Notes: generated by a model from the letters alone, not told the origin. Positions 22,782-35,698 are shown, counted from the stretch's first letter. The stretch: 64,000 nucleotides of DNA from Amphiura filiformis (GCF_039555335.1 NC_092640.1:40530295-40594294), one strand, 5' to 3'. Program-made: numbers and translations.

Positions 22782-23164
22782 GGGGTGGTGCAATAATGTG
22801 TACTCCAGGGTTGTGAATTATAGTGGGGGGGGGGGGCAAAGATTTTTGTCAGGCCAAAAGGGGGGACAAGCATTTTTTGGCAGGTTGAAAGGGGGGTCAA
22901 GTGATTTTGGGCAGGTCAAAAGGGGGGAAGCGATTTTGGGCACCGTTTCTATAGGAAAACATTAGGAACACGCTCAAATATGCAAATTTCCTGCACGCTG
23001 CGCTCGCACTATATGATAAGACTATTTAAGGTTTTAAATGGCACGTCAAAAAGGGGGGGCGGGCAAAGTTTTTTGGGACAGCAAAAGGGGGGGGGGCAAG
23101 CAATATTTGGCAGACCATTTTGATAATTCACCACCTCGGGTACACATAATTATTGCACAGTCCC
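22782..23164. repeat. MITE of the GGGGCTGTGC family, TTA target duplication
   Basis: The ends are inverted, variant copies of the family terminus (GGGGTGGTGCAATAAT and GGGACTGTGCAATAAT). They are flanked by TTA at 22779-22781 and 23165-23167. Internal G-tracts alternate with ATTTTTGGCAGG units. It ends about 20 bp from the linker exon donor at 23185. Confidence 0.7.
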
Positions 23165-23184
23165 TTAGCAACTTCACAACCTAC

Positions 23185-23217
23185 CTGGTGTTGTCCATGG
23201 TGTAGTCTGGCCTAGTC
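23185..23217 (-). CDS. Gene B exon 2: 33-bp Thr/Pro linker exon
   Basis: TTCTTACTACAG acceptor and CCAG|GTAGGT donor bound a phase 1-1 mini-exon encoding GLGQTTPWTTP. It joins the signal peptide to the first SRCR domain (K-G-L-G... then D-P-G-Q-V-R-L-V). Short, but phase, splice sites and position agree. Confidence 0.68.
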
Positions 23218-24356
23218 CTGTAGTAAGAAAAGAAAAAATACAGAGAAAAAATAAACCTACATATATACATGTATACAATAACAGCCTCAACGGCTAGAAT
23301 GAGACATATGCATTACTAAATCACTTGTTTTTTAAACCAAAGTACTTGTTTCATCTACAATGAGAAACAAGCAAGTTTTGTAGTTCTGTCTTCAAACCTC
23401 TTTTTAATTTTTTTGAAATTTGTCTCTTTTTTGAAATACTAGTATTGAAAAAGACATGTAAAAAAGCAATTTTGCCACTCTTGAAGCTAAAAATTACACA
23501 TGATGGTGTATATTTATGTTTAAAACAAATTTGGAAAAACCTTCCCTAGACTTTCATGTGCTCTAAACGATAGTGCAAAAAGTTTACCTTTTGCTTGTAT
23601 ATTTTTCGAGTTATCTTGTCACAAAAATCATGCAATGTTGTTAAAAGTGAACTCTGAGAAAGCGATGTTTTAGTAAAAAAATGCCAAAATTATGCACAAA
23701 AAGTCTATATATTTTAAAACCGTAAAACTTTCACACTTGTAAAAGTTTTATCTGGTGCATGGTCTAAATATGTATCTTATGCACCAATGAATCCATGTCT
23801 GTTAGTTTTAATGCACCAAAATTAAAATAATTTAAAAATCTGACCAGCATTATGACTGCATATTTTTAATTTTTTGTTTACACACATTTGCTGGCGTTAA
23901 CAACATACCGAACGCCTTTGACTGTGTTGGACACGATTCGCGTGCGTAATTTCAATATTTTGCATTGCATTCCTGACTTGAGCCATTCTTGAGCAATGTG
24001 ACTTTTTAGAGTTGAAAAAAGTGGAATAAATCAACCAAAAATGGAATATTGTATTTTATCAATTTAAGTGAATGAATACATCTTAGTGTTGATAAATATC
24101 AAGAAATCTCAAATTCGGTTGTGGACGAATGTACCTCCCCTTATTCTGGCCTTAGATATTTCGAAGTGGACATTTTAGGTCTTGTATTATTTGGATGTAA
24201 TTAATTCAAAGCAATGACCTGCTTAGGTTTAGATTTCTTTAGATGTTGTCTGATTATAAATATGTGAAGCATTTGTGTAAATGTCAGGACCTTTTCCCTT
24301 AAATCTGCCTCTGCTCTTTATCTCTTGTGAATTATATTTTTTTTTTATTTACCCAC
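23218..24356. other. First coding intron of gene B, nothing recognised
   Basis: AT-rich, with homopolymer T and A runs. I see no exon, RNA gene or bounded repeat. Confidence 0.45.
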
Positions 24357-24427
24357 CTTTGTTACAGCTGCATAACAGCAACAAAAGTATCCAAGGCAAT
24401 GTCCGCAAGACTGGTAGTTCCATCGAT
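24357..24427 (-). CDS. Gene B exon 1 (first coding exon): signal peptide
   Basis: A strong acceptor (TCTCTCTCCATTGCAG) is followed after four bases by ATG at 24421-24423. The 22-codon reading frame begins MELPVLRTLPW and carries the hydrophobic core WILLLLLCSC; the donor AAAG|GTGGGT leaves phase 1. An N-terminal basic residue, a Leu-rich core and a short polar end make a classical signal peptide. It joins in frame to the linker at 23185-23217. This fixes the 5' end of gene B's protein and shows that it is separate from gene A. Confidence 0.78.
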
Positions 24428-24601
24428 CTGCAATGGAGAGAGAACGATCATATCATACATTAGTTGTCAATATCATAACAAAGAATACAGAAGTGCACAG
24501 TATTATAATTGTAATATATTTGCTTCTCTTGACTCGCTATAGCATATGCTCTGCCAATAATGACACTTTGTCATCAATGTTTAGTTGGTAATGCTTGACT
24601 G

Positions 24602-24891
24602 CAGGCCTTGTCTTTTGCGGCGAGTGAGAGTAATCACTCGCATGTGTTTTGTTCATCCAAATCCATCATTCCTATCTCAATTAGATATAGCTTTTAGCAA
24701 CGTTATTGAGTATTTTGTAGATGTAGATCACTCGCCTAAAATGAACCTGGGGAGAGCTTTTTATCACTCACCTACATTTGGTGTAAAAATAATACAAGTG
24801 ATTAAAAATCACTCGCCTACATCTCACCTGGCAAAGAGTGATTTGTCACCCCGTTTGTCACTCGCCAGCAATGTTCAAAAGACAAGGCCTG
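24602..24891. repeat. Short inverted-repeat element with CAGGCCTTGTCTTTTG ends
   Basis: CAGGCCTTGTCTTTTG at 24602 is mirrored by CAAAAGACAAGGCCTG ending at 24891. The interior repeats ATCACTCGCCTACAT-like units about five times. CAGG ends are compatible with hAT, but a target duplication is not clear. Confidence 0.6.
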
Positions 24892-25734
24892 TTGAATGTT
24901 TCTATGTTCCAGCTGTACGATGTGTGAGCCTCTTCCCTTGTTTGCATAAAATATGGCTGAAATTGACCCCAATATTAGAAAATGGTAATGGTATTGTATT
25001 TTAATAGTACACATTACATACACATCCATTTTATTATACACTAAATGCTTTTTAAACACAAAAATGTTATGTGCTTTTATAAATGAATGCACTTAACATT
25101 TTAGTTTTCCCAGATGAGGGCATATATCACTTCGGACTGGCATAATTGGGGCGGAGCAGGGATATAGCTTTGTGCGGTATATCTACATTGTAACCATGCA
25201 TATAATTAGTACCAAATTCAGCTAGATTATAGTACTGGATTGTGTGTTAACACACCGCAAATTTACAGTACTAGCATGTCAGAATTCCTTTAAATCAGGT
25301 TGCTACATGTACTCTTTAAAGACCACTATCAGGGATCTCTAATCTGCATGTACAAAATACTGTGTGTATATGCTCCACTGTAATTAAATGATCAACTGGT
25401 CTTGTTTTGTGCTCTCTTATAATGACAGTGTTCAGGATCTTGGCACCATTTGGCCAAACATGTGTAAAAAGTGTTAAGGGTCGATAAGATGATAAAGTTT
25501 ATGTTTATATATCATATTTAGGGTAAAATTATGCGTAGATTCATTTATTAGAACTAAAAACCTGGCATCTGTTTTTTGAGAAAAAAATTATTGATTTTGA
25601 GTCTTTATTTGCAGAATAAATTGGGCATTTTGTGGTGACAATTTTTTTCACAGTCGATTTGAAATATGCTATATATTGTACCTATATTTAACCATTAAAA
25701 TTTGTTTATTTTATGCTACAATTAATGACATGTA

Positions 25735-26045
25735 CATGGTGGCTCAGTGGTTACGGCCTTGGACTCATAATCTGAAAGCTTGCTCGACATGCGTGGGTTC
25801 GATTCCCCGTCCCAGCACCGTGTTGCGCCCTTGGGCAAGGCGCTTTGCCTCGCTTGCCTCACCCCACCCAGGTGCAATGGGAAGCTGTTAGGAGTAGTCA
25901 CAGTCGTTGTACTGATGGACCCTGCGCCACTTGTAGGCTGCAAACGTGGTTCCGACATATTCTATTGACGGCGGAATAAATGTAAAAGAGCTTTGAGGCT
26001 GTTTACGGCATAAAGCGCTATATAAATGTCTACATTTATTTTATT
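25735..26045 (+). repeat. tRNA-derived SINE
   Basis: The head carries TGGCTCAGTGGTTA (A box) and GGTTCGATTCCCC (B box) at tRNA spacing. A body of about 200 bp follows, then a tail with AAAGCGCTATATAAATGTC and a T-rich end. Polymerase III promoter plus unrelated body is the SINE pattern. ORFs on both strands here are spurious. Confidence 0.75.
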
Positions 26046-26539
26046 TTTATTTATGTATATTTCCAACGTTGTCAATATACTGCTTCTTTCCTTATTATTT
26101 TGCCAACTTTTCATTTCAAAAATATCTAATGACAATTTCAATGACATGATCTTTTCGGTAAATCCCATAATTCCTTGTGGTTAGACCCGAAATAGCGTTA
26201 TTTGACGTCATGCCAACATGCAATGCATAGTAATGATGTTCGGTAAACGATGTGCAGATTGCAGACCTGCCAACCATTTTGATTTAATCGGATTTGTTCT
26301 GGTTTAAATGGATTCCTTCTGAATTTTGAGTTCACAAAAATTGTACATTCAGATTTTATTCAAAAAAATTACAAAAACAAAAAATTACGAACAATTTAAA
26401 AAAATACTGCTACTAAAAAAAATAAATTTAAAAAAGAAGTTATACATGTAGACTTGTTATTCAAGGTTGGAAACTGCAGAAATACTGCTACTTACAAACT
26501 AGAATTACGCGTTCGTAATTAAGGTGGCCCCACACAAAG

Positions 26540-26830
26540 GTGTATATATAATGAAGGTTTGTTAATAAAAATAATATGCAAATAAGCTCATTAATATTCA
26601 TAAATATGCAAATAACATGCCACAAAACTATACAGCACATTAGGCCACTATATACTATTACAATACCAAGTTAGAAGTTGATCTGTTATTGCGTTTAAGC
26701 TGCAGAGTGGATTAATGAAAATGTAGGCAATATATGCAAATAAGCTAATTAATATTCATAAATATGCAAATAACATGACACAAAACTATACAGCACACCA
26801 GGCCACCATATCCAATTACCAAACCAAGTT
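26540..26830. repeat. Tandem repeat rich in ATGCAAAT octamers
   Basis: Two copies of a unit of about 180 bp contain ATATGCAAATAAGCT and TATTCATAAATATGCAAATA, followed by ACAAAACTATACAGCAC. The same family occurs three times at 55300-55740. Confidence 0.6.
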
Positions 26831-26992
26831 TGATATAAAATTGGACGGATTGAGTGTGATACCTGAATTTATCGGTCGAGCTAGAGTTTTCAAATATCAT
26901 GCGAGACGAAGTCAAGCGTGATATTTGAAAACTCTAGCGAGATCGATAAATTCAGGTATCATGCGAAAGTATCCGTCCAATTTTATCATTAT
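26826..26992. repeat. Palindromic hairpin, arms about 75 nt
   Basis: ATAAAATTGGACGGAT and TGATACCTGAATTTATCG on the left are mirrored on the right, with TTTCAAATATCA and its inverse near the loop. MITE-like. Confidence 0.65.
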
Positions 26993-26999
26993 TATGTCT

Positions 27000-27195
27000 T
27001 CAAAATCTTTTTTTTGGTCAAAAACATGATTTTTAGTAAAAAACATGATTATTAGTAATAGTAGCAAACATGATTTTTGGTTTTAAAAAATGTGATTTTA
27101 CAGTAAGATTTGATTTCTGCTTAAAAATGATTTTTGGTCAAAAACGTGATTTTTGGTCAAAAATGAGATCTTTAGTCAAATATGTGATTTTTGGT
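27000..27195. repeat. Degenerate short tandem repeat
   Basis: TGATTTTTGGTCAAAAA and variants recur about eight times. Low-complexity, with no coding evidence. Confidence 0.55.
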
Positions 27196-28282
27196 CAAAT
27201 GTCACAATTACCAAAAAAAATAATATGTCATTCCGTGTAGCTCTGTGTATTATAACAGGACATCAACTAGGAGCAACCTTTTCAAAGTATACATTTCTAA
27301 GGTGGGCCATATTGCCTCTACTTTGCATTGATATGTTTTTGTTTTTTTATATGTGCTATGGTTTAAATGTTACATATTTTTGACTACTTGTGCTACTTGT
27401 TTTCATTTTCATGCATACAAGAATTTGCAGAGACTTTTCAGACTTGCCCCCTACTGACATATAAATGCCATAATTTGTTTCAATGCAAAATTATGCGCAT
27501 TCCTTGATATTTATGACGAAACACAAAGGAACACCACTTCATGACACACAGCCATTTATCAAAGTAAACACATCAAAGGTCACAAAAAAACCACACCACG
27601 GAAACGTTTAAATAAGCAAATTTTCCTGCTTGCTGCACTGGCAATGTGCAGGGGTGGCAAATATTTTGGCAGGCTAGGGGCAAGCAATTTTGGCTGGCCG
27701 GGGGGCTGGGGTAAGCGTTTTTAGGCACAATGTTAGAAATTTTACCCCTCCGGACTCATAATTATTATATATGTTTTGACCATATCTTGTTGTATGAATG
27801 TCAATAAAATCTGAATCTGAATCTACTGAGCAATCCATAAATATATAAATGCTACCACATATTTTGGTTCGTGTCCTAATAGTCGTTTGCAGTGCACTTC
27901 ATATTCTTTTTTGAAGAAGTGTTTGCGTTTGTATAATATTTTACCAGACACTTCCTGATTTGAAACACACTTACACAGTAATTTTTGAAAATGTCTGTTA
28001 AATTTGTTGATCACTGCATACAGCATACAGCTGTGGAATGCATGACCAGCTTAAACTTGGCATACACCCAAACAAAGGATACAATAAAGCTGAATTCTTC
28101 AGTGATTACTTGTTACAAAGTGATTTTGATCTTCACATACAATTTTTTCAGGAGCATTGAGCTGTACAATGTAGATCAACTACCACTTTCTTTTTCGAAG
28201 TGCAGGGAAAAGATATTTATTCCCCAGCGAAGTCCCTTTTACCTGCCTCAAGTGACCTGCATTTATAGGAGCATTAACAATA

Positions 28283-28720
28283 GTTATAAGCCCTGGGAGG
28301 GTAAAATTGGGGGGGCAAGATTTTTTTGCCAACCGAAAGGGGAGGGCAAGCAATTTTTGGCACACAGAGAGGGTCAGCGGCGGATCCAGGACTGCTTCCC
28401 CCTGCAGGGTGCTGTAAAGTTAGTGATCAAAACGGGATCCAGGTGGCTAGTGGGGGTTGCAAGGGACAGCGCCCCTTGCCTGGGGAAATTTTGCATTTTG
28501 AACTCAATTGAGCGATTTGGTGCATACTTTTTATTTATTTCTTTTGCTCCCCTCTTTCTCTTTTTTTTTTTTGATCCGGGCATGGAGAGGGTAGATTTTG
28601 GCACACATTCCTTGGAGCACCTTTTAAAAATAATGCTCTAATAAAAAGGCTTAGGAAAACAGTACCAAAGCACTTAAACATGCTCATTGCGCTTGCAATC
28701 CACAACATGCTTATCTATCA
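28283..28720. repeat. Degraded GGGGCTGTGC-family MITE with a nested insertion
   Basis: Family landmarks GGGGGGGCAAGATTTTT, AAGCAATTTTTGGC and AGGCTTAGGAAAACAGTAC are present. They are interrupted at about 28375-28575 by a segment bounded by GGATCCAGGA and GATCCGGGC. The 218-codon ORF crossing it is not a gene. Confidence 0.5.
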
Positions 28721-29262
28721 GGGGCACAGTTCTTTAACTGCAATTATTTGCACATTCATTGTATGACCTTTGAAACTTTGAGTAGAAAACCTCATACTCT
28801 TCAACTTGAGGTCAAATTTTGCACTATGATTGTTTCATTGACAGTATGTGATGCAGTGATATATATTTAGACCAGCCAGATATAATTAGAGAATATAACA
28901 GTGGCAACACCATGGGGGGGGGCATGGGAGGAAAATTAACCCCACTCAAAACTCTTGCCCCCGCCCCCCCAGTAAAAAATACTAAATTTTCCACTTTTTG
29001 TCGTCATGGATACCGGCATAAAATACTGCACCTGCCTGTTATCTATCGCACGGTATAGGATAGTAATAATAGACCAACGGACCCAACCTGAAAGTGATCT
29101 ATGGACAAGCAAACCATTTATTTTTTTGCCCTAATTAAATATTAACACGATTAATTTGCAAATATTTAAAAAACCTGTTGTATGTACAATTGAACCTGTT
29201 GGATGTACATTGTACATCTGAGACAACCTTGAGTTTTATGGCTCACAATTCATTATAGCACA

Positions 29263-29403
29263 AGGCCAAAAAAAAAGTTGTTTGTTTGTCCTCCACCGCC
29301 CGCTCCTCAGATTAAGGCCTGACCAATATTCCGCCCGCCCGCACGTCCTCTTTCAAAGCTGTGGAGGACAAACAAACAATTTTTTTTTTTTTTTTTTGGC
29401 CTA
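29263..29403. repeat. MITE-like hairpin with AGGCC ends
   Basis: AGGCCAAAAAAAAAG and TTGTTTGTTTGTCCTCCAC on the left are mirrored by GTGGAGGACAAACAAACAA, a T run and GGCCT on the right. Confidence 0.65.
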
Positions 29404-30536
29404 AATGCAAAAATGACAATTCAAGTGATCACTGATGATCAGTCACTATAAAGGTGCAGTGCTCAGTTTTGCCAAAACATTCCAGCCCAAATCTGGGTTT
29501 AAATAATCGAAAAGTCACCCAATTTTTCTCTTCCACTGGTTTCTACGGGACAGGAAACTACAACATGTAGAAGTTGCGGGATATGTTAAAAAGTTACCCA
29601 ATTTTTCTTGTAACCATTGGTATATCTATAAAAATGGTCCGATATTGTGGGGAAAATCTCCAAAGTCACCCAATTTGGGCTACCAAATCACAGCCTTGGC
29701 AACCCTGGCAGTGCGCTTATTTACTTCTAAAATTCACCTGTCTTATCATTTGAAAAAACAAAAAACCTTTTGTCACTTTTCAAAGCTATACATATTGCCA
29801 TGGTTGCAAACAGGCGGCGAGTGGCATGATCGAGCCGGCAACTTGTGAAACCGTCCGGCCTTATTGCATTTTCCATATACTCGGTTAGTTTTGTGGGGTT
29901 AAATCGAACCCCAACGGTTTTAGCTTGTATTTATATTATTTATTAACATAGGCCTATTTGTTTCTGATATTTCAAGCATTTTAAAATTTCAAAATAATCC
30001 CATTCAATTACACGGTTGGGGGTTGACAATGGAAATTTACTGAATTTAGAGAATGCACGGCGACCACCACCTGGTTGTTACGCCATCACATGTATACATT
30101 TAGCCTCAAGCAAATGAAATGTACACTAATAATATGGGGAATTTGAACATTGGCATGCTGGCTCAAATGCAAATATTGCAAATATTATTGGGCCACAATT
30201 AGGTTAATTTTTAACTGAAACAGCCCAAAAGAAAGAAACACATGACCAATTTTGGCCAATTTTGTTAATAATTCAGACTGTCAGTACACACGGCCTGAGA
30301 CTTGCATGTACGAACAACCTGTGATGTACTGATGGACCGTGAAGACTGGGGGATTGCCTCCCCCACTGGCTACACCACAGCCAGTGACAGCACCAGGATT
30401 TTTTCTGGGGAGGCATGGGGGGGCAAAGTGAATTTCAGGGGGGGCAAACTCAACCAATTTTGCTCAAAATTTCCCCCCTAAGTGGACAATTTCCTGGGGC
30501 TACTGGGGCAGGGGGCAAGAGTTTTGACTGGGGGAA

Positions 30537-30806
30537 TTTGTGAAACGGCAAATTCTTAAAATTGCAGATATGACAAACTGCAGGCTTGCGCAGTATAGGT
30601 GATTGGCAAATACGTCGGTATGTGATACTGACATTTCAAGGTTTTGCAAATACGACATAATTAAATTAATTGACATCTTACTGATTAAACCACATTGAGG
30701 CATGGTATTTGGTGAATAGAGTAAAATATAACAAACTAATGTACCAATTTTCTCAAAAATGTTTAAAATGTCGAATACGTCAGCATGTGATACGGCCGAC
30801 GATTTA
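30537..30806. repeat. Truncated relative of the foldback at 17938-18615
   Basis: Inverted with respect to it. It shares GTGATACGGCCGACGAT, CAAATACGTC, ACTAATGTACCAATTTTCTC and the GGTATTTGGTGAATA region. The minus-strand ORFs here derive from it. Confidence 0.5.
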
Positions 30807-31204
30807 AAGCTACTCGGAGATCCATCACTGCAGAACCACACTTGCCAGGTTTATTTGTTTCATGAATATTGAGGGGGGGGGGGAGGGTAGGAAGGGTCAT
30901 CGCTATACCAATTGTCCATCGATACCAATGTTGGTTTTGACCTGAAAATTGTGGACCTGAATGATAAGGCACATATCAAATAATCAACTCACCTTAACTC
31001 CTACATGGACCACTTCAGAGGATCCGGTACAAATAGCCACTGATGATGTATGACATGTAGTGAGATTTTGCATTCAAGTTCAAAGCCAGCGTGCAAATCC
31101 ACACACCTCCTGGTAGCTGTGTATTTTTGCAACTGATAGATGTAATCTGGTGATTTGTATTCTTAAGCAAAACACAAAGCATATATCCCGCATGAATGAT
31201 TGTG

Positions 31205-31480
31205 CCAATCCATTTAAAGTCCACACTCCCCCTGTGGAAGATTTTGGAAATTATATATCTTCTACAGAGGGAGTATGAATTTCAAATGGAATTAGCACAA
31301 AACCAACTCTATTTGAAACTCACCCTCCCTCTGGAAGATTCCAAATTTAATCTTTCTCAGAGGGTGTATGAAATTCAAATGGAGCTGCTTAATGTGTTCA
31401 TTCCATTTGACATCCATACTCCTCCTGTGGAAGCTATTTCCAAAATCTTCTACAGGGAGAGTGTGGTATAAATGGAATAG
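31205..31480. repeat. Dispersed repeat with CTGTGGAAGATT units
   Basis: CTCCCCCTGTGGAAGATT and AATTTCAAATGGA blocks recur two to three times. A related block lies at about 44015-44190 (AATCTTCCAAACAGGGAGTG, ATTTCAAATGG). Confidence 0.5.
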
Positions 31481-31810
31481 CCCATTCTAATCAACTTTGA
31501 ACTATATGTAATCAAACAATGACAACATCGACAATAGACTTATAAATGGTAATATCCATAATATTACTCATCAGTCAATGCCTTAGATCTAGGCAAAATG
31601 CATATCACACATGAGTGAGTTTGAATACCAATATCAAGGTCCTTTCTACCATTTTCGCCCCAATTAGCGCCCCTCCCCTATTTAATGCTCATACAGAATT
31701 TAATTCTGTCAAATATCTTAATAAATCAACCATAATTATGATGATTTTGAGTCGACAGATACACTGTATTTTTAATGTTAAACGTATGTTTATTTGACGT
31801 TTGCATCATA

Positions 31811-32035
31811 TACTGTTGTATCCCAAAAGGCTGCCTTGTGTGATTTTTTTTTAAATGTCATCTAATTGTGTTAGATACACTGTAAAATTAACTTTATATA
31901 TCAATTTTGGGGTATTATTACAATCTCATGTCCATTCGTAAAAAGAAAGATGCATGATAAGATATAAAATAACAATATGAAATACAACAATGATGATAAA
32001 AATCACACAAGGCAGCTTTTGGAAATACGACAGTA
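31811..32035. repeat. Short inverted-repeat element
   Basis: CTGTTGTATCCCAAAAGGCTG with GCCTTGTGTGATTTTT at the left is mirrored at 31998-32035. There is no coding capacity. Confidence 0.5.
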
Positions 32036-34611
32036 TTTTATGCAGCCGACAAATTTTGACTTTCAATTCATCATTTTAATAAGCGCCTCTTGAAAGTGAC
32101 TACGCTGAAGCGGCCAGGTGCTAATTAGGTTGAATACCGTACAGGAAAATGAGGAAATAAATAACAAAATTATACAATTCACTCACAATAGAAGTTTACA
32201 CAACAATAATAACAGGTATTTTGGTGCTTTACAAAGAAGTTGTGTGGACCTACTTCCCCATACCTGTAGATTACAATCCCTTATCCCAAAAGCTGATAGG
32301 AAAATTGTTCACTTGATTAGTTGGGAGTGATCTACTTTTTCTTGATCTTTATCTTCAAATCTGTTTTTCTCTTTTCATTACACAATGGCTTCATTTAGCC
32401 TGTCTTGAACATGTATTTTGTTAGATGTTGATCCCATCAGCACCAAAACTATTTGTGAAGTGTTTTACGATTTTATATTTATAGGTCATTTATATACCGG
32501 TTTGGATCAATTCATTACAATCTGAAATCGGCTTGATTCACCTTTTTAAGTTTCACATGATTTGTTGAAGATCGATCTTAATTTAAATCATCATTATTTT
32601 GCATTAGAATGAAAATTTGAACTGTGCTGAGCCATTTTGTTTGAATTCAGGGGTGTTAATTGCAATTCCAGGTAAAAACCACATGTGCCTGCTAACGGTC
32701 AACAAATTTTATTGCATGAGGTAAAAGGGCTTTGGTAGTAGGCTACAAAAAGTCACATCAAACATTCCTCCGGTGCTTGTTGCCATAGCAACTGCAGATT
32801 TTATGATTTTGCCGATTTTTGCTTATTTTGGGGTGAAAATAAAGGAAAATATGTACTTTTCTGAATTGCTTTAAATTTGAGGTCACATTAAAAAAACAAT
32901 CTTATCACCATAAATTACTATCTTTGTGCTTTGCCCAGATGCAAAAAAAATTTCAATTATATTTCCCTATGCACAATTTTAGGGCTGGGCAACATTGCCA
33001 ATTTAGCACTTTTGTAAAAAATGCAATTTTACCCTATCTTTAAAGTCTAAAACTAATTTTGCTTGAGCACCCAGAATTATTTTCTCTTTGTTGGTACTTG
33101 GGCAGACATTGCCCCTTCCATATTTGGTAAAAAATCTCTGGGGCTATTTGTTTGATAATTTTCAAAAAATGCATTTTTCAAAATAATGCATTTTCTACAT
33201 ATTTACTCATGTAACCTTTAATACCACCAACTTAATTGAAATATTTGCACACTTTGCACACATGATTAGATACACACTGCACTTTGAGGCTGGAGACAAG
33301 TCCTGTCCTGCAAAAACCGGTATTGCCAAAAAACTTACTTTATTAATCCAAATTTCCAATTTGTGCGTTTTACAATTATTTATTTGATTAATTTTATACT
33401 ATCAATGTTAGTTGAATATAATGTGCATTTAAACAACATTCTGATACAATACAGGTTCACACATTGGCGAGTTTCTCGACAGGTGGCAATAGTAAGTCTT
33501 AGGCTTCGACGACCTTGAGGATACTAAGCCTAGTTTTGACCAAAAATAGTAATTTTTGCGCGGAATTTTTTTTGAAAAATGACATATGCATCTTGGAAAG
33601 TGTATCAGCTTACTAAGATGGATGTTTGGATCAAAAAGGTAAATCACAACATTTTTCTGTGACCTATGGTTTTTGACCTATGACCTTTTGGAATTCATAA
33701 GTATATAGGCCTAAAATGCATGTTTTTAATGATTTTGTTCATTTTGGGCAAAAATGGGACCCTTTTTTACCACCACCTCAAACAGGTTTTGAAACTTAGG
33801 CAATGATGGTGTTACCAGATTTTATGACAATTAATTTACCCATTCCATTTATTTGTGGGTTCGTCAAAACATGCGTGCATTTGTTAAAAATAAGCCTGGT
33901 AAAATGAATGATACTGAACAATAATATAAACTTCAAAATCCCATGCGGGCATCAATATTGACCTTTGCATTATTTGACATCCTCATTGAATTTCTCCCCT
34001 AAATTGAGACATCCGTTTTTTGTTCCGATGCCATCAATTTCTACTTCTACATTGATACTGAAACAGGACCTATTGAAGGTATACTTGTCCAGGGTGGAAA
34101 GGTAATATCACATGTGTTCACATCAAAACAACCGTGCAGACAATATTTGCCAGTGCAAGTTAAAATCCAACTGGTGATGAAGCTACACTCCCTATTTTTC
34201 CCCATTTTCCCTAGTTTCTAACAGAATCCTAAAGACAATTTTCTATCCGTTTGTGTATATGCTAAAAATTTCCATTCCAAAAGTATCATGGTAACAATGA
34301 TATAATCATTGAAGGAGAAATTGCATAATACCCTAAAGGATGTTGAGGTCGAAGGTCATTTAGCATGTTTAGGGGTTGAAATAGCTGTGATTGGGCTCAG
34401 AGTTGGTGAATATAAACCGAAAGGGGAACATGTTAAAACACAGCAGAGGTCACTTCAGGTCAAACTTCATGTACGGGTCAAATTTCAAAATTGCTCTGAT
34501 TAATTTAATTGTGATAAATTACTAAATAACATTTGACACTGAAGAAGACCTCTCTTACTTCCATACCCCTACTAAAGCTTCCCTTTAAAAGGTCCGATGT
34601 TTAACATTTTC

Positions 34612-35000
34612 CCCCGGGGGGCACTCCCACTTTGGAGGTGACGCGTATATAGGGCTGTTAAGACCCCCTTTTTCAGTGTCGTTCTCACCCAAAGACCTCA
34701 TATTTTTTTACGAACACATGTTCTGTCACCCGAAGACCCCTTATTTTTCCATTTGATCTGTCACACAAAGACCCTTATTTTTCAATTTGAACAGCAACTT
34801 TCATTTATCACTGATTTTGTTACCTATTTTTGAAAAAAAAAAGAAATTTCAAGGTTTTTGACACTGTTTCGGCTCTCACCCAAAGGTTCCAATTTCATGT
34901 TCTCACCCAATGACCCCATATTTTTTACATTTTGCTCTCACCGAATGCCCCTTACTGCGAAAGTGCCAGCCCTACACATATATCCATTTCATATTGAAGT
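34612..35000. repeat. Inverted-repeat element with CCCCCGGGGGGCACT ends
   Basis: CCCCCGGGGGGCACTCCC at the left is mirrored by AGTGCCCCCCGGG at the right. Internal CACCCAAAGACC units recur. It resembles in style the element at 41403-41955. Confidence 0.45.
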
Positions 35001-35698
35001 GCCCCCCGGGCATTTGCCCTGAAAGACTCACAATTTAAGTATTCCCCCTCCCGGGATGCCCAGGTTCAGGGTAGTAAGGATGTGATCAACTGTGGAAGAT
35101 AACATTCAATGGTCTTTATAATAAAACATGGAGGATCTAAAGATTTACCATATGGTATCCTGCATACTACAAAATTATTTATGTATGTGGGCCAATATGC
35201 AGGGCCCGTTACACCAAATTCAGTATTAAGACGGACTCGATACTGACTTCAACAATCCATGTATGCTTTAGTAATTGCGAGTCTCAAGTTTTGCAAATTA
35301 AATTCGGGCCCTTTTTTCTGTGTAAATAGTGCAAAAATGATGCACCAAATGGCTTCAATTGGACCTTCATTTTGCAAAAGATTTCCAACTTCTGACACCC
35401 CAGCGTATTCCATATACAAGTGGCTATTTTCTCTCCTGCTTTCGTGCATTTGTCAATTTATGTTTAACACCATTTATAGGCCTACAATAATAGGGAAAAC
35501 TTGTCCACGAAAGGCTTCATGGACCGCTCATATTACAAATTTTCGGCTTTTTCAAACTAAAATTTTACACACTAATAGTGCCAAAATGGTCCACCAAATC
35601 GCTTCAATTAGGTCTTCATTTTGTAAAAGTTTCTTACTTCTAAGGGGGGACGCGATGGCTGCTCCATTTAGTACATTTTTATCTATTTTTTCTTGTAG

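Larger units (their letters stand above)
59..24427 (-). other. Gene B locus: secreted/surface SRCR - LU-like - LDLa mosaic protein, 3' end beyond the window
   Basis: Fifteen exons can be assembled by hand on the minus strand from 24427 down to 59, and every junction has AG acceptor and GT donor. All internal exons are symmetric phase 1-1, so any can be skipped without losing frame, and the joined reading frame is open except in exon 7195-7406. Domain order is signal peptide, Thr/Pro linker, SRCR, SRCR, LU-like half, linker, LU-like half, LDLa, linker, then the same block again with one SRCR. The family context (SRCR and LDLa modules) suggests extracellular ligand binding or innate recognition; that is inference. 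I do not recognise a named orthologue. The acceptor just before the start codon implies a separate upstream 5'UTR exon, not located. No transmembrane exon is seen before the window edge. Confidence 0.8.

Noticed and set aside
24585-25004. 139-codon plus-strand ORF
   Set aside because: It spans the inverted-repeat element at 24602-24891 and its internal tandem motif; not a gene.
25735-25815. tRNA gene candidate
   Set aside because: A and B boxes are present, but the sequence continues into a long SINE body and tail, and no proper acceptor stem closes.
27985-28641. 218-codon plus-strand ORF
   Set aside because: It crosses a degraded MITE and a nested repeat; no domain, splice context or codon pattern supports a gene.
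30970-31224. Possible 5'UTR exon of gene B with a GTGAGT donor near 30990
   Set aside because: Only the donor-like site supports it; no promoter or transcript evidence is visible in the sequence.
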